From Escallonia rubra (Eukaryota > Streptophyta > Magnoliopsida > Escalloniales > Escalloniaceae): a stretch of 64,000 nucleotides of DNA. A model generated the notes under the pieces. That model saw nothing but the letters and a program-made list of their open reading frames with translations, searched no databases and was not told the DNA's origin. Below, one piece after another: positions 36,154-49,715 of this stretch (position 1 is its first letter; each line of letters starts with the position of its first letter). The stretch covers positions 62,001 through 126,000 of the forward strand of contig JAVXUO010000146.1 in the NCBI GenBank assembly GCA_033065855.1. Direction: 5' to 3'. Position numbers and translations under genes: made by a program.

Positions 36154-39100
36154 TTTATCATCTAAGTAGCACGGACATGGACACCGCGTCCGACACCGGC
36201 ACCGACCGGGACACCGGACACTGCAATCTCCAAAAAACCAGATTTTGGACACTGCTGGACACCGCTGAATTTTTTATATGTATTTTTATTATGGATATAT
36301 ATATCATTAAATATCAAATACATTCTACATCTAAAATTGTAAACAACAATCAATAACAACAAAACAAGCAACTCAAATAAAAGTCATACTTAAAATTTAA
36401 ATGCAATATAGTACCCAAAAAAAAAATGGTGCATAGCATAACAAAGTACTTCACTACTCAACTCGTACTAAGTCATGCAAACAGGTAATAGAAACAGGGA
36501 AAGCGCCCTCTTCTTCACCGCCCAGACAGAAACAGAAACGGGGAACTCTTGCAAAGTCATAAGAAATTACTTCACTACTTAACTCTTACAAAGTCACACA
36601 ACTATTATCTCTTTCCTTCGACCAAGGGCTCAATCTACATTAATAGTGTCATCTTCGAATGTACCGAAACGAGAGAGAGGGAGATGAGAGAGAAAGAAGG
36701 AGACCTCACTAAAGAAGGAAAAAAGAAATAGAAGAGCGAGAAAGACGAAGGTACCTGTTGCTGGAGTCCGGCGACGGCGGCGAGATACGAAGGCGAGATC
36801 CTCCGGCGACCAGTTTGGGTGGGTCGTCTGCTTCGTTCTCTTCTCTTGACGCTGCAAGAAGAAGACTCAGAAGACAACGGTAATGGGTCGATCTAATTAG
36901 GGCTTCATTAAAGTTTCTATACACAGTGAGCTAATTTCCATCCATTTTAACACATTAATTATCCATATTTTTTTCCAAGTTCATCAATTGATTTTAACAC
37001 TTTGCCCATGCTTTGTCATAAAATTACATCTACGCCACTTTGCTAAGAATCCCTCAAAAAGCCACTCTCTCTTCCCTCTCTTCCCCGTCTCTTGAACCGA
37101 CAACACCACCACCGACGTCTCGAACCAACACCATTATTCCATCGATGACTGACATCAGCGACCCAACCTCCACACTCAACCACAGATCCACAACCAGCAT
37201 TACCAGAACCCAACTTGATTACCCACCACCACCATGACTAAATATAACTTAACATCCACCATTGCCGCCTGCCACTCTTAAGAACTTGACAAATACCCAC
37301 CACATCATTCAGTTAAACTTCGACTTCATCATGTTGTGTGTTTCATTTGCGTGGTCAGCCTGGTCGTTACGCCTAAAACCGTAGAATCTTTGGCAAAATA
37401 ATCGGCCTGACAACTCTTCCGCCTGCTGCAAAATGGAGGGATGAAAAGTAAGGTGTTAAGGTCCCTCCCCAAGCTCACGTTCTCTGGAAAATGGTGGTGG
37501 GGATATGACTTTGTTTCTGGGAGAAAATTGTGTTTGACGAAAACAAATAATCAAGAAGGGGTTTAGGTGATTGTAAAATGAACACTTCCATTTGCATTGT
37601 TGAAGCAAATTCATTTTATAGGCCTAGATTAGAGGGCTTGATGATATTACCTTGTTAATATAATTAAGGAATTCAGCATCATTTATGAGTTCTTGCACTT
37701 GGGAGATTGATTTGTAAAATCATCATCTGGATTTGCTACGTAGTTGAACCCTCTTTTTGGAGTGCGTTCATTGGCTTGAAATCTATGATAAAGATAGAAC
37801 TACATGAATAGTAAGAGTAGCTTTATTGTAGTGAATTTGATGTGTATTCACCAATCCTTGTTGAATCACGTGTATATCCTCCGTAAAAATCAAGGCCGGA
37901 AGAAGTAATAAATACAGTAGAATACAGGGGTATATGAAAGTTGTTGCATATCGCTGAAACCGATACCTTTATTCAAGCATATATGTATATACATATTTCT
38001 CTTCTCGCACATTCTTAACAATTCTGATTTGAGTAACATCTATCTATTTATTAACTAGGAAATTTGGCAGAGAGTCGGCTTCATTTAGAAGGGAATAAAT
38101 GGGTTGCTTTGAGTGTTATGGCATTTTTTTCGACGAGATGACTTCAACACCATCGTTATTCCTTGCCCTATACTAACATTCATCTTTTTCTTTTTTTTCT
38201 TTTGTGCAATGTGACAGGTAGAACATGTCATTTGATCATCATAGCAGGTATTACAATATTGGGATCGGTCAAAGTAAGTAGGTTGTAGGTAAATCTCATG
38301 GGAAGCGTCTACTTTTTGAATGGAAAAACGACAAGTGCAAGGGTCACGTGTTATGTTTTTTGGATTGACAAATCGCAAAATTTCTTACCGTGTCGTATAT
38401 TTTATATGTCAAAATAAGTGGGATTAAGTCTAAAAAAGGTGATAATGTATAACAGTAATGAGTTTAATTATTAGTTTGTATGTAAATTATAATGGTACTT
38501 CTGAAAAGAGAATGTAGCCAAGTGTAGCGAATATCATACCTCCCAATTTGGCAAATAGCCATTTGAAGAGCAGCAAGAGGCTACGCTTTATGGGAACAAA
38601 ATTTGATCGTACAAGTTTATCTACGATCGATGTTTTTCCAAGTGTGTGTAATATCGTTCCAATGATATTTTTTACATTGAAGCGATAGTCCTTACGGTCA
38701 CTATGGATGCACCTTCCACAAGGGTGGTTAATATTTGAAGTTAACAAAGCATTTATTAATGAAGTCACTAGCTTCAAGTTTTACAAATTCCATTGAATCA
38801 TATACGTTCATTTGAAATAAAAGGAAAAAAATATATGTAAATATGGCTTTGAAAGTTATGAATAAATGTGGCCATTTGAGAATCGTGAAAATGAAATATA
38901 AAAGGTAATACCCAAAATCATGGCAAAAGAAAATGTGGGAAAAACAATTCAGTTAGTCCCTAATGCTGAACCTTAAAATTTCAATCAATGTTTCATCTAC
39001 TTGATTTTTTTCGCTGCATGATATTCTTCTAACATTTTTATAACAATTCTATTTATTTATCTATCTAATTTTTAGTGTTGTTAGAAGGTTCGCGCGTGGG

Positions 39101-39836
39101 TAGCTAATTAGTATTTCTAAAAGAGCTCCAATTGTTACACACAAACCCCCGCAATAAGTTTGAAAATTTGTACTTTGGCCCCATACGTTTCGGCACTTCT
39201 TCATGAGGTGTCATTAAAATGTTAGAGACAGACGCTTACGAGAACGCTTACGAGGTGATGAATATGCAAGATATTTAGAATGTTCACTAACTATCTACAC
39301 ATGCTTCTTGTATATAAAATATGATTTTAGAGACTTAGATGAGAACTCTATAAAAAGTAGGAAGACTTGTAAATATTTATATATTATTGTATATAGTTCT
39401 AAAGACGGAAATGTAGACCGTATGGTCAAATATATCCTCATCTTCTATTGAGAAAGTGAAGTAGTATAAATAGTTAAGGTCTCACTTGGTCAAGGCATAG
39501 AGTGATCCAAGCATTGTAGTATTCTCCAAGCAATATAGTGAATATCAATCCCTTAAACTCTCATTTTTCTTTATTTATTGCCCTTAACGTCGTCCAGCCC
39601 GAATGATAGGCTAACTTAGCATGTAAACGAGGACTTGATTTAGCTAAGTGATGCGCGATCGACTTCGGAAAGTCTTTAGTGTTTTGACAGGTAGTATTCC
39701 GAAATAATAAAAAAATTAAAAAATTCAGACACCGCTGAGAGGTGTTCGATACGTGTCCGAAGGTGTCGGGGTGTCGGTAGGTATCGGACACCACACCTCG
39801 CCCCATATGAAGTGTCAGTGCTTCCTAGTTTATCAC
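36154..39836. mobile_element. 3.7-kb inverted-repeat-bounded DNA element, probably hAT-like
   Basis: The left end (from 36162) reads CTAAGTAGCACGGACA; the right end (to 39828), on the other strand, reads CTAGGAAGCACTGACA. About 110 bases inside each end both have GACACCGCTGAATTTTTT or a one-base variant, with GACACC-rich sequence between. The flanks carry TTTATCAT (36154-36161) and TTTATCAC (39829-39836), an 8-bp duplication with one difference. The interior has no transposase I recognise. A GC-rich block (about 36735-36870) has a minus-strand open frame ending near a GTACCT donor and may be captured or promoter-proximal sequence. It could instead be two separate MITEs in opposite orientation. 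Confidence 0.55.
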
Positions 39837-42800
39837 TAACTTAGCATGCATAAGCATCGACTTTAAAACATTTCTTTTTACCTTAACTTGACTTGCCGAA
39901 CGATACTTATTTCATAAAAAATTGCTTGTAGAGTTCATTTCAAGGTATACATCCATAAAAAATCTACACATGAGGTTGTACCATTAAACCATACAAATTT
40001 TCGGTTTGAGACCCATTTCCTTGTATTTTAAGATTGTTCTTCTTCTTGTAAAATATCAACAACCAAAAATGCTAAAAATTGAAGCGGGATTTCAAGTAAC
40101 TTCCTTTTTTTGAATTACAAGTGCTCCATTATGAACAAAAATTGTCAGGAGATCCAATTTTCAAATAATATTTGGTGCAATCAAAAGCGAAAAACAAAAA
40201 TCAAAAGGAGCCATAAATTGGATGCAGGCATGTTAATATGTAGGCTGGTAATGTGCATAAATCAAAAGAAAGCCAGTAACCGAGAAGATCTTACCTTAGC
40301 AGAAGGTAATGAGCAGACGGTGACAACGAGTAGTGTGGCAGTTTGTGGTGGCTGACTTCAATAGGGTGGGCGGTAGTGGTGGAGGGTGGCTTCGAGTTAA
40401 GTGGACTTGAGAGTTGAGACTTATTGGTTGGGCTAAGACAACTCGATGAGTACTGAGTTTTTATTTTCTTCTTTTTTTCATGGTAGAATAATTTGTGTCC
40501 TAATTATATCCATGGCTAGATAAAAATAAAAGTTAGGTGTGTTTGAAAACACAATTAATCATTTAAAATTTAAAATTATTAATATCTTTTAATTATATAT
40601 TTTTAATAACGTGTAACCTTATAATACTTAAAAATTTGATTCCTGCAAAAAATAAATCAAACTTTTAAGTCATGGTAGACTTATTGCATACTTATCACTT
40701 AATTTTAAGTGAGAAAGATGATCAAAATTCGTTGAACAAAATTTTATACTATAAAAGAATAATTATCACCGTAATCTACCGCAATCAATTTGCTAGCGAC
40801 ACTAACTCGATCACCCTAAAGGCACCACCACAATCGCAATGTTCCTTTTTCATCCACTACCACAATTAGTACAGACTAGCTGCCACCACATAACAAATTG
40901 TAAAGTATATACATGTATGCAATAACTTTAGACACTTGCTTTTAATTTACCGAATAGGTCAACTCGTTTTCTAGTTGCGAAGATTCAGTTGTTAGAAAAT
41001 TTTAATTTGACAAATTCAGTTAAGTTTTCAAGCACTTAAATTTCAATTATATCAAACAACCCCTTATTTTTTATGCTCGTATATCTATCAAAGGATTTGG
41101 AAACAAAATAGACTGTGTTGTTGCAACACAACCTCCATCAACAATCGAATCCTTCGGTTGCTAGTGAAGCACAAGCAATGACTCAAAAGTCTAGCGAATA
41201 AAGAAGAAGTTACCAAAGAAGAAAAATAAACTATTAAAAATGAGAGCAAGTGACAAAGAATATCATCAGTGTGTTTACTGTTGAAGCCTACAAACAAAGG
41301 CAAAGAACTAGTTTAGTTTCACGGTAATGAAAATGAAAGTGTTAACATAAAAGCCACTAGAGACATTTAGTGACTATTAATTGTCACTATATATTGAGTT
41401 GGAGGAAAATTCCTACAATCGGGGTAGCAGTCAAAGTTTGTTCTTATTTTTTTACTAATGACATGTCTTTGATTAAATGTCACTAAATGGCATTAACTTT
41501 TAACAATATTTGGCAAAAAGAGATAATGAAGGATTCAAATTATGAAGTTATTTTCTCATTAAAGAAATTAGCTTCTGAACATGTGCTCTCTTAATTATCT
41601 AAGTGTGTAGTTTGTCTTTTAGTGGTAGTTATTTTCTACAATCTAGTCACTGATATAAAAGATGGGTCAAAGAGGGACATAAGGATCATCATCAATCCAT
41701 CAGACAAAATAATGATTTGAGTTTTCAAGTATTTTTCTTTAATGTTTAGAAACTCTTCCTATACATCGATAGGGATTTTAATTTCCAAATTTGAAAACAT
41801 TGTACTCTGCAAAGATTTTCAGCATTAATCAAAAGCTCACTTTATCTTTATTGGACACGCAATATTTATTATTTTCGATTTTATTTTTCTGTGTTCAGAG
41901 AAGTCCTCGTCATGACGCCGAAAAGAATACCACATTAGTTGTAGTTTGCTATCGAGCGCAAACAACTTATTGTTTACTTGTATTACCGCTAAAATTTGTC
42001 ATTAATCTTATTTAACGACTTCAATTTGTTACTATAAGGTCGCAACCAGTAGCAAAAGGTATTCCCACATGAGAAGTTAAATCATATGTCATGGTGGAAA
42101 ACCTACGTGAAATCAATATGGTGCGATAAGAACTATGTATGTTATTGCTCTAAACTTTCTAAAAGAATTGATAACCGTACTTCACTAAAAAAAGGAAAAA
42201 TAACAAAAAAATGTCAAAAAAGTCATATGTGAATATATTTTTAATTTTAACAAAAGTAGAGGAAGAGTGAAATGACATTATCCATTTTCCACTGTGACAA
42301 TGTAATTGCACTTTGGTTTCAGTTTGTCCACTCTACCCCTTGGATCTCAAGTTTGTTTCATAACTTAATGTTATTATTATAATAATAATTATTATTATTA
42401 TAAACAAAAGGGAAAACTGTGGAACAGAATTTGTCCAAATGTGAAGATCCAGTCTCTCAAGCACTATAATATACACGCGTGGTACACGATATACAGTGGA
42501 GAGAAAACTAAAAAAGGAAAAGGAAAATGAATTAAATTCACACTCTAATATTCATGCTTTCTTAATTTGGTAAAAATAAAAATAATTTTTTTTATGCTCA
42601 TATAAGTTGGGGGTTTGCTATTTCATGTCTTAATATGAATTTTTTCGTCTTTTTTATTGTTAAATATATATTGTGTGGCACAAAGTGTTGATTCGTTAAT
42701 GATAACCAAGAGGAAAAAATAGCATATACGTGTTTAAAACTGTGTGCAGAGGATGGGAAGGCATAGCTAAATTCTTATCTCCCTCTCTTGTCGACTAGGA

Positions 42801-44604
42801 TTAAGCGATAACTTTATTTCTTATACCATCAATCAATTTCTCTGTTTTTAAAAAATACTTTTAATTAAACAATAAACTATAACAAGATAACGAAGAAAAA
42901 TGTTTGTTAAGTAGCACGCTATCAAAACTCAAGTCTTTACATGGTCAATAGCATATACTCCTAGTTAAGCAATTTTATCTCTTCCTAGTCAATTTTAAAA
43001 GGAGAACATGGTTGCTATAAAATTAGGAACAGTGTCACTCTCCTCAATACTCATCAGAGTTTGCATGCCAAATTAATTATTTTCTCTTTTCTTAATGAAT
43101 GTCACAGGAAGAATGAACAGCCAACTCATTTTTAGTAAAAAGGAGGACAGGACACAAGTAGATAAGGGGATCCAGAAACAGTGTCATTACAAGTCATACT
43201 AATAATCCTAGAAGGATGAAGGCTCAAGGATTGGACAAGACAGGCCTTTGCCTACAAGCCTCTCAATTCAGGATAAGATAAACCCCACAATCCTAAACCT
43301 CCATCCCCCCATCTCCTGTATTTTTCACAACATTGAAAATATCTATCTTCTTTTGCCATGCTTCTCCACCAATAACTAACACAGCCCATACCATGAAACT
43401 ATGCATTCCCCCCCATCATGTTATCCTGCTCCCACTTCTACAACACCACTGATCCATTCACTTCATGCAATCACATAAAAGGTCATAAATTTGGCTAAAT
43501 AATGATCTGTAATACAGAAAAAAGAGAATCGACTGGGGTGTGAGTTTAACAGGAGAACTCTCCGATATTTAAGACATAACGCAATTACAGGATAGAACTT
43601 AAAAAGAATAATAATAATTGAGTTTGTGGGTGAATAGTTGTCCGCATACCTGAGGGGATGTCCGGTGTAGAACCCTAATAAAATCAAGTGACAGTTGGGC
43701 CTTGAACCTGAGCCTTGGGATCATGTTAGAGTCATTTCAAACTTCTAATTTATCCAATAAGGTAACTATTAATCGTAATTGACCCAGTTTGACTGAGGAT
43801 GCCAGATGTCATCCTAAAATTTTGAATTATATCACTTAACGTGAACGAAAATCAAATTATTCGCCTCGAGGCACTATTAAAGAATTGAGAATAAATATAT
43901 GCAACTTGATCAAGTAGGAAGGAGCGAGAAAAAGCTCAATTCATCTAGTGAAATTTTTTTTTTTTTTTGAGAAATAATATTTGTGCTACACTTTTTGTCA
44001 GTAAGGATTCTATAAATGTCGTCAAATAACTACTAGAGTAACAAAAGTGAAATTTACTTGACTGAATAAAGCACAAACATGATTTTCTTTTTTACTTGAT
44101 TGTATCGGTACTATTTTACTATCTCCATTTTAAGCGTAGTGTTGTTTATTTTTTCGGGACAGCTCAAGAAAGTAAAGACCTTATTCTTTTGCGATTGCGT
44201 CCTTAGAACTTTTAGCTCGTAATTCGAATAAGGACATTGAGTCATTCATTCGCTTACTCGTGACAATACTAAATCCTCTTTTACACTAGCTTGAGTTCCT
44301 AATAGTTTATTTTGACATGCTTGATCCAAGTTATAGCGAAAAAAATCTCACGGATATGCTTTTCTAATCGTGGCCCGCGATGTACTGTATCAATCAATAA
44401 AAGAAAAAGAAAAAATCCAAAAATCATCGACCGTTCTTCTCGTCACATGGCAGCCACTCACTGTTAAAGAACGCGCAGGATAGCCCCTCCGGCGTACGCT
44501 AATTCAATATCTCCCTCTCATTTGTACTACAAGTTAACTGGTCACACTGCTCTTTCCTCCACCACCACCATTTTCTCTCTCTAAGAAGAGCAGCACCAGC
44601 AACA
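39837..44604. other. Spacer upstream of TPT; no gene
   Basis: AT-rich. A relic of the GGCTACTACCCC MITE family is at 41336-41440 (ATTAATTGTCACTATATATT, then GGGGTAGCAGTCAAA). A TTATTATTATAATAATAATT stretch begins at 42370. The last 200 bases become CT- and CCA-rich toward the TPT leader; no clear TATA box. Confidence 0.5.
41336..41440. mobile_element. MITE relic, GGCTACTACCCC family
   Basis: Shares the right-hand end of the element at 10720-10957: TTAATTGTCrCTATATAT, GTTGGAGG, ATTCCT and GGGGTAGCAGyCAAA in the same order and spacing. The other end is not evident. Confidence 0.5.
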
Positions 44605-47600
44605 ATGGAGTCACGTGTCCTGACCGGCGCCACCGCCATCTCCAGCGTCCCCCGCCTCCGGAAGCCGGCGGCGAGGCTCGGCGGAAGCGCGGCCTTCTTC
44701 CCCGCCGCAAGACCCATCGGAGCCGTCGCGGACGGCGGCCACCTCATTTGGGGCAGGCAGCTCCGGCCAGCCATACTCCTCGAGGCCTCGCCGGCGAAGA
44801 CTCTCCGCCCGTGCCTCGCCGCCGCGTCCTCGCCCGCCGAGGGAGGCGATTCCGCCGGGTGAGGTCCGTTTCCTCCGTTACTGGCACGGAGCCCCGGCCC
44901 GTTTTGTCTCTGACCCTTTTGTTTATGCTGCAGGGATGCCAAGGTTGCTCCGGTCGGGTTTCTGGAGAAGTACCCGGCTCTTACTACCGGGTTCTTCTTC
45001 TTCATGTGGTAAGTTAAATTAGTCAAAGTTGGTCGAACCCTCTGTTTGAAATTGTGGGAATTGAGATTCACTAAAATGGTCCTTGTTTATGCAGGTATTT
45101 TCTTAATGTGATCTTCAACATACTCAACAAGAAGATCTACAACTACTTCCCTTACCCTTAGTACGTATTTTCCTTGTTGTGTTCTGGTTCGTGCGAAACA
45201 AATTATTATTGTTGTTGTTGTTATTATTATTATGATTATGATTATTATTGTTATTTATTATTTTGGTTCAGCGGTCAGGTAGTATCCAAGTGATTAAATT
45301 TAATATCTACCTTTGTGTGATTGCAGCTTTGTGTCTGTAATTCATTTGGCTGTTGGGGTGGTGTACTGCTTGGGAAGCTGGACCGTCGGCCTTCCTAAGC
45401 GCGCTGTAAGGGGACATTTACTCACGTGTGCCTCACATTTTTTTTCATAGCAACGTTCTAATTTTTTAGGATTTATGTTTCGTAGGCAGCGACTATGTTA
45501 ACACTGGCCATCGACTTATTAGGCTTATTAAGACAGACTATGTGTAAAGGATTAACTTTTTGACCAACGATTGTATTAACGATATGACAGTAAAGCACGG
45601 CGTAGAATTGAGGGATATTTTTTACTGGTTAACAGCGTTTTATTAGTACACCAGACATAAACTATAACTTATGACCTGAAATATACAAAAAGTCTCTCAT
45701 GAAAATATAGTGATTTTGCGCTTGATATTTTCAAATCTGGCAGCTCAAGCAGCCCTTTTCTTGGTTTTGCCCCATTTACACATTTTTACCACTCTCTCAT
45801 CCATATGCAATAGTTGATTTGATTCCTTTTTAGTTCGAATGGGAGTGTTTGGGATTTTTACCAGTACCCATTGTGTGCTTATATGTGAATGTGACTATGG
45901 TTCTCTTTGTAGCCTATCGACTCAAACCTCCTGAAACTGCTCATCCCAGTTGCTGTGTGTCATGCACTAGGCCATGTGACCAGCAATATCTCGTTTGCTG
46001 CTGTTGCTGTCTCGTTTACCCACACAGTCAAAGGTGGTCACCTATCCATTTTAGTGCTCAACTAGGGAAATGGCTTTATTGGCATTATGGATCTTGAAAT
46101 TTTCATTCCTTTTTTTTTTTTGGGTAATCGAAACTTTTATTGTCTGCTATGCAAGTTTTCTCATCTCTACTGGTTTCACTCTGCATCAGCCCTTGAGCCT
46201 TTCTTCAACGCCGCTGCTTCTCAATTCATACTTGGACAGCAAATACCATTAACTCTGTGGCTATCGCTGGCTCCAGTCGTCCTTGGTAAGTTCGTTTCTC
46301 AACATCAAGCACAAGTCATAGTTGTGCACTTATATTGCTTCTTACTGTTAGTTGATCTAAATGAACTTGTTTCAGTGAATATGAGGTCTGATACCCGAAA
46401 TCACTATTAATGAGAAAAATGTTAAACTAAAGGATGTTGAAGTATGCAGTCATCTCATGAAATCATATGCATAAAAATCTTAGTTGTCATAGCACCGCAC
46501 TATTGCTTAATGCAGGTGTATCGATGGCATCATTGACTGAGCTGTCTTTCAACTGGCTGGGCTTTATCAGCGCTATGATTTCCAATATCTCATTCACTTA
46601 CAGGAGTATATATTCCAAGAAGGCCATGGTTATCTTCTACACTGCTACATTCCCTTCACTTATAACCTCTGATCAAATACAAGAAATGCCAATAAGTGAA
46701 ACAGCTCTCTTTCATTTGTTAACCTTCCTGACACCTGCTTCTTTTTTCAGACTGACATGGACAGTACTAATCTGTATGCCTACATTTCCATCATCGCGCT
46801 TCTTGTCTGTATCCCACCCGCCTTAATTGTGAGTAACGCTCTACTAAGGTCCAACGGGCATCTGCAGTTCTTCTGAACTGAATTTCTTGTCACTTGGGTG
46901 AGAATCTTTATAAGCTTTTTTTAATGTTTGATTAAACAGCTGGAGGGACCTCAGCTGCTTAAGTATGGCTTCAATGATGCAATTGCTAAAGTGGGTCTAA
47001 CAAAGTTCATCTCAGATCTCTTTTGGGTTGGATTGTTTTATCATCTCTACAATCAGGTATCACACGGTTCATCTTTGTGGTAACTTATGCTTCCACGTAA
47101 TGCATAATAGATTTAGATGGTCACCCTTCCCTTTCTTCCCTGGCGAGCCGCGTCTGATAGAAGTGTTAATGTTTTCTCCTTTTTGAATCTTGCATTAACA
47201 GTTCCTTGATTTATCTCCTTTAAGGCTTCAATTTGTATGGTACCAGTAGTAACCCTTCATGGTCAAGCAAACTACTAATCAGTTGTATTGTTAATTGTCG
47301 TTGTGGTCTAGCACATCGCATGATTATTGGGGTGCTTGACATTTTTTTGCTCTTTGGTTTCTCAGTTGGCGACTAACACCCTTGAGAGGGTGGCACCTTT
47401 AACTCATGCAGTTGGCAACGTGTTGAAACGTGTTTTTGTGATTGGCTTCTCAATTGTGGTCTTTGGTAAGTGCATATCCTCTTTGTTCATGCACTTTGTT
47501 TGCTTCCTTTTGATTGAATATATACAGTCAAATGATATCTCACAATTTGCTTTTTATACAGGCAACAAGATTTCAACACAAACAGCCATTGGAACTTCCA

Positions 47601-49003
47601 TTGCAATTGCTGGAGTGGCGATGTATTCATTCATTAAGGCTCAGATAGAAGAAGAGAAACGTGTGAGTTCTGTTTAAAAATTCACCTGCTAATACATATT
47701 GATTGATTTTCTAATTGTCACAAGTGGAGGTTCTCCATCTGTAGAGAAGCTATTGGATTATGTAGTTGCTTTTGTGCAACATGTCCGCTTCATTCTACAC
47801 TAGTCTTATTGTATCTGTTTTTCCTCCTTTCTGACTAGTCTATTTTGCTTGGTGTCAGCACCGAGGGACATGTTATATTTGGCCAGAGCAGCAGAATGTA
47901 GCATTTGTGGCCAAATATGACATTTCTTAGAAGATAAAGTTGGGAATTCAGAAGTTCTGCATTAATTGATTGATTTGCAGATGGTCACCTGAAAGTAGGT
48001 TGACGTTTTAGTGCAGATAATAGCTAATAACCATGTCCTTCGACTCAAAATAATGATTCTTTTGCAGTTTGTAGGTAGCTAATGGCATCTTTAAGCACTC
48101 TGAAAGTATTAGGCACCCCATTTTCTACTACTGCCTTGGACCCAATCCGGCTTAAGAATCTCTACCCGCCTCTCCCTTAGGAACCTGTTCAGTTAAGGGC
48201 CCTAGCAAACTCCGAAGTCCGAACTGTGCCCGAGAAGACTTGGTTTCTAACCCAAAAGCTGCTCAAGAGGAGGATGAGCCCTCCAAGTATACGAATAAAA
48301 CCCAATCCCTATGTATAGCCGGCTTGCAACTTTAACAGTGCCTTCGCATTGCTATCCCTTACTGAAAGCCATTAAATGATTATAACATGACAGTCTTTTT
48401 TTGATTTGGTGGGGATGGTGGTCGGTTTTTTTGATTTGGTGGGGTGGGGGGCGGTGGAGCACTTGAGAAATGGAATGAGAAGGTACAGAGAGTCAAAAGC
48501 GTCATTGTCTTTGTAGACTCTAAAGAACAGTTGTGTTGCATGGTTGGTCAACTTCTACAAAATTAGGATGCCATGGAATTTCTGATTTTTTCTTCTTGTA
48601 TGAATGTTTACATGATCATGCCTACCCCCTTATCATTCTTCCTGGATTAAAAATGGAAAAGTGTGTTGCATAGTTGGTTAACTTCTATGAAATTAGAATG
48701 CCATGGAATTTCTGATTTTTTCTTCTTGTATGAATGTTTACATGATCATGCCTACCCCCTTGTCATTCTTCCTGTATTAAAAATGGGAAAGGAGAAAACT
48801 TCCTTGTTTTCTTGTTTTTACACTGCCCTTAACATGCAAAGTGCAAACTGAACATTGATGGAATCAGAGAATATAAAGATTTATTTTCTAATGTTCTTCT
48901 TTTCTAAATAAGAAACGTTAAAGGTTGCAGGCATTCATCTCACATAACCTCTGCTTGCCCTTTTCTTCCTGTCTCGCCCTTGCAGAAGCCAAAAGCAGCT
49001 TGA
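44605..49003 (+). CDS. TPT: Chloroplast triose-phosphate/phosphate translocator
   Basis: Twelve coding exons: 44605-44858, 44934-45008, 45095-45160, 45327-45405, 45913-46033, 46190-46285, 46516-46628, 46751-46828, 46940-47056, 47366-47465, 47562-47662, 48986-49003. Phases join without a break to 405 residues, the usual TPT size. Residues 1-80 or so are an Ala/Arg/Ser-rich transit peptide. The rest is the inner-envelope carrier ([30 protein letters not shown]), a NST/TPT-fold antiporter that exports triose phosphate and 3-phosphoglycerate for phosphate. H195, K198 (SFTHTVK) and K354-R355 (NVLKRVF) match ligand-binding positions described for the algal structure. Exon 1 is strikingly GC-rich. 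The final exon is an 18-base micro-exon (KPKAA) after a 1.3-kb intron. The exon 7 donor (ATG/GTTATC) is weak but fits the conserved protein. It sits beside the PPR gene as in Arabidopsis At5g46100-At5g46110. Confidence 0.96.
45202..45263 (+). repeat. (TTA/TTG/TGA)n-type simple repeat in TPT intron 3
   Basis: Imperfect trinucleotide run ATTATTATTGTTGTTGTT continuing as TTATTATTATGATTATGATT, within the third intron. Confidence 0.85.
48533..48792 (+). repeat. 130-bp tandem duplication in last TPT intron
   Basis: Two head-to-tail units (48533-48662 and 48663-48792) share GCCATGGAATTTCTGATTTT and ATGATCATGCCTACCCCCTT and differ at only a handful of bases. It lies in the long last intron, upstream of the micro-exon. 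Confidence 0.9.
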
Positions 49004-49715
49004 GAAGAAAAGATGCCAAGGCAAAGGAAGGAACAGTGTAGATTTATATGTTTTTCCTTCCAAAGACGGACGACAAATTGCTACCAATGTGAAGTTATTT
49101 TTTCAATTGTTTCGCTTCATCTTCAGAGAATAAACAGTTTCTAATCTGCAATCTATCTCAAGTTGACTGGAATAATGTATCATTCTCCCCCTCGTAACAA
49201 ACTCCTATGATTAAGAACTCCAGTTGGACTCAGCCGATTATGTGAAGATAAAATTTGTCGAAAAGTCTTATGCTATCGTTGGCACAGGCTACTATGTATC
49301 GCTCTACACGAGCATGACGTTGAGATATTCTTTGATTATCGTTGTTATTCAGTCGAAACAATTCCCAGGTTAACATTGCACTTGGACATATCTCCTTCTT
49401 TTAACATCAGTTTCAGGTTGTAATGGCTCAAGGGGCGTGTGCGCACAAGGTATACGAAGGAGCTTTCGTCCAAGTCATCTCGTCTACCTTTGCGAATTCG
49501 TTCAAACTGCCAATGCAACACCATTGTAGCATGAATTCGCCTTCATCTTCTTGAATTTAGCCTTTGCTCATGGCTAGTCTCGGAGAAGAGATCCCTACTA
49601 ATGGTTGAGACTCTTGATCTCTGTAAACTCGGCTCTAAAATAATGAATCCTAACAGTCACACACATTTTATGGTGCAGTGATAGCTAATTCACATGTCTA
49701 CACATTCTCGCGCAT
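49004..49715. other. TPT 3' UTR and downstream spacer
   Basis: The first 150-200 bases are likely the TPT 3' UTR (AATAAACAG near 49128 is a possible polyadenylation signal). No gene in the remainder. Confidence 0.45.

Noticed and set aside
37040..37237. Ser/Thr/Pro-rich frame inside the 3.7-kb element
   Set aside because: Low-complexity ACC/CCA-rich sequence; not a transposase.
44499..45071. 190-codon minus-strand frame across TPT exons 1-2
   Set aside because: Antisense shadow of the GC-rich TPT exon; composition follows the sense codons.
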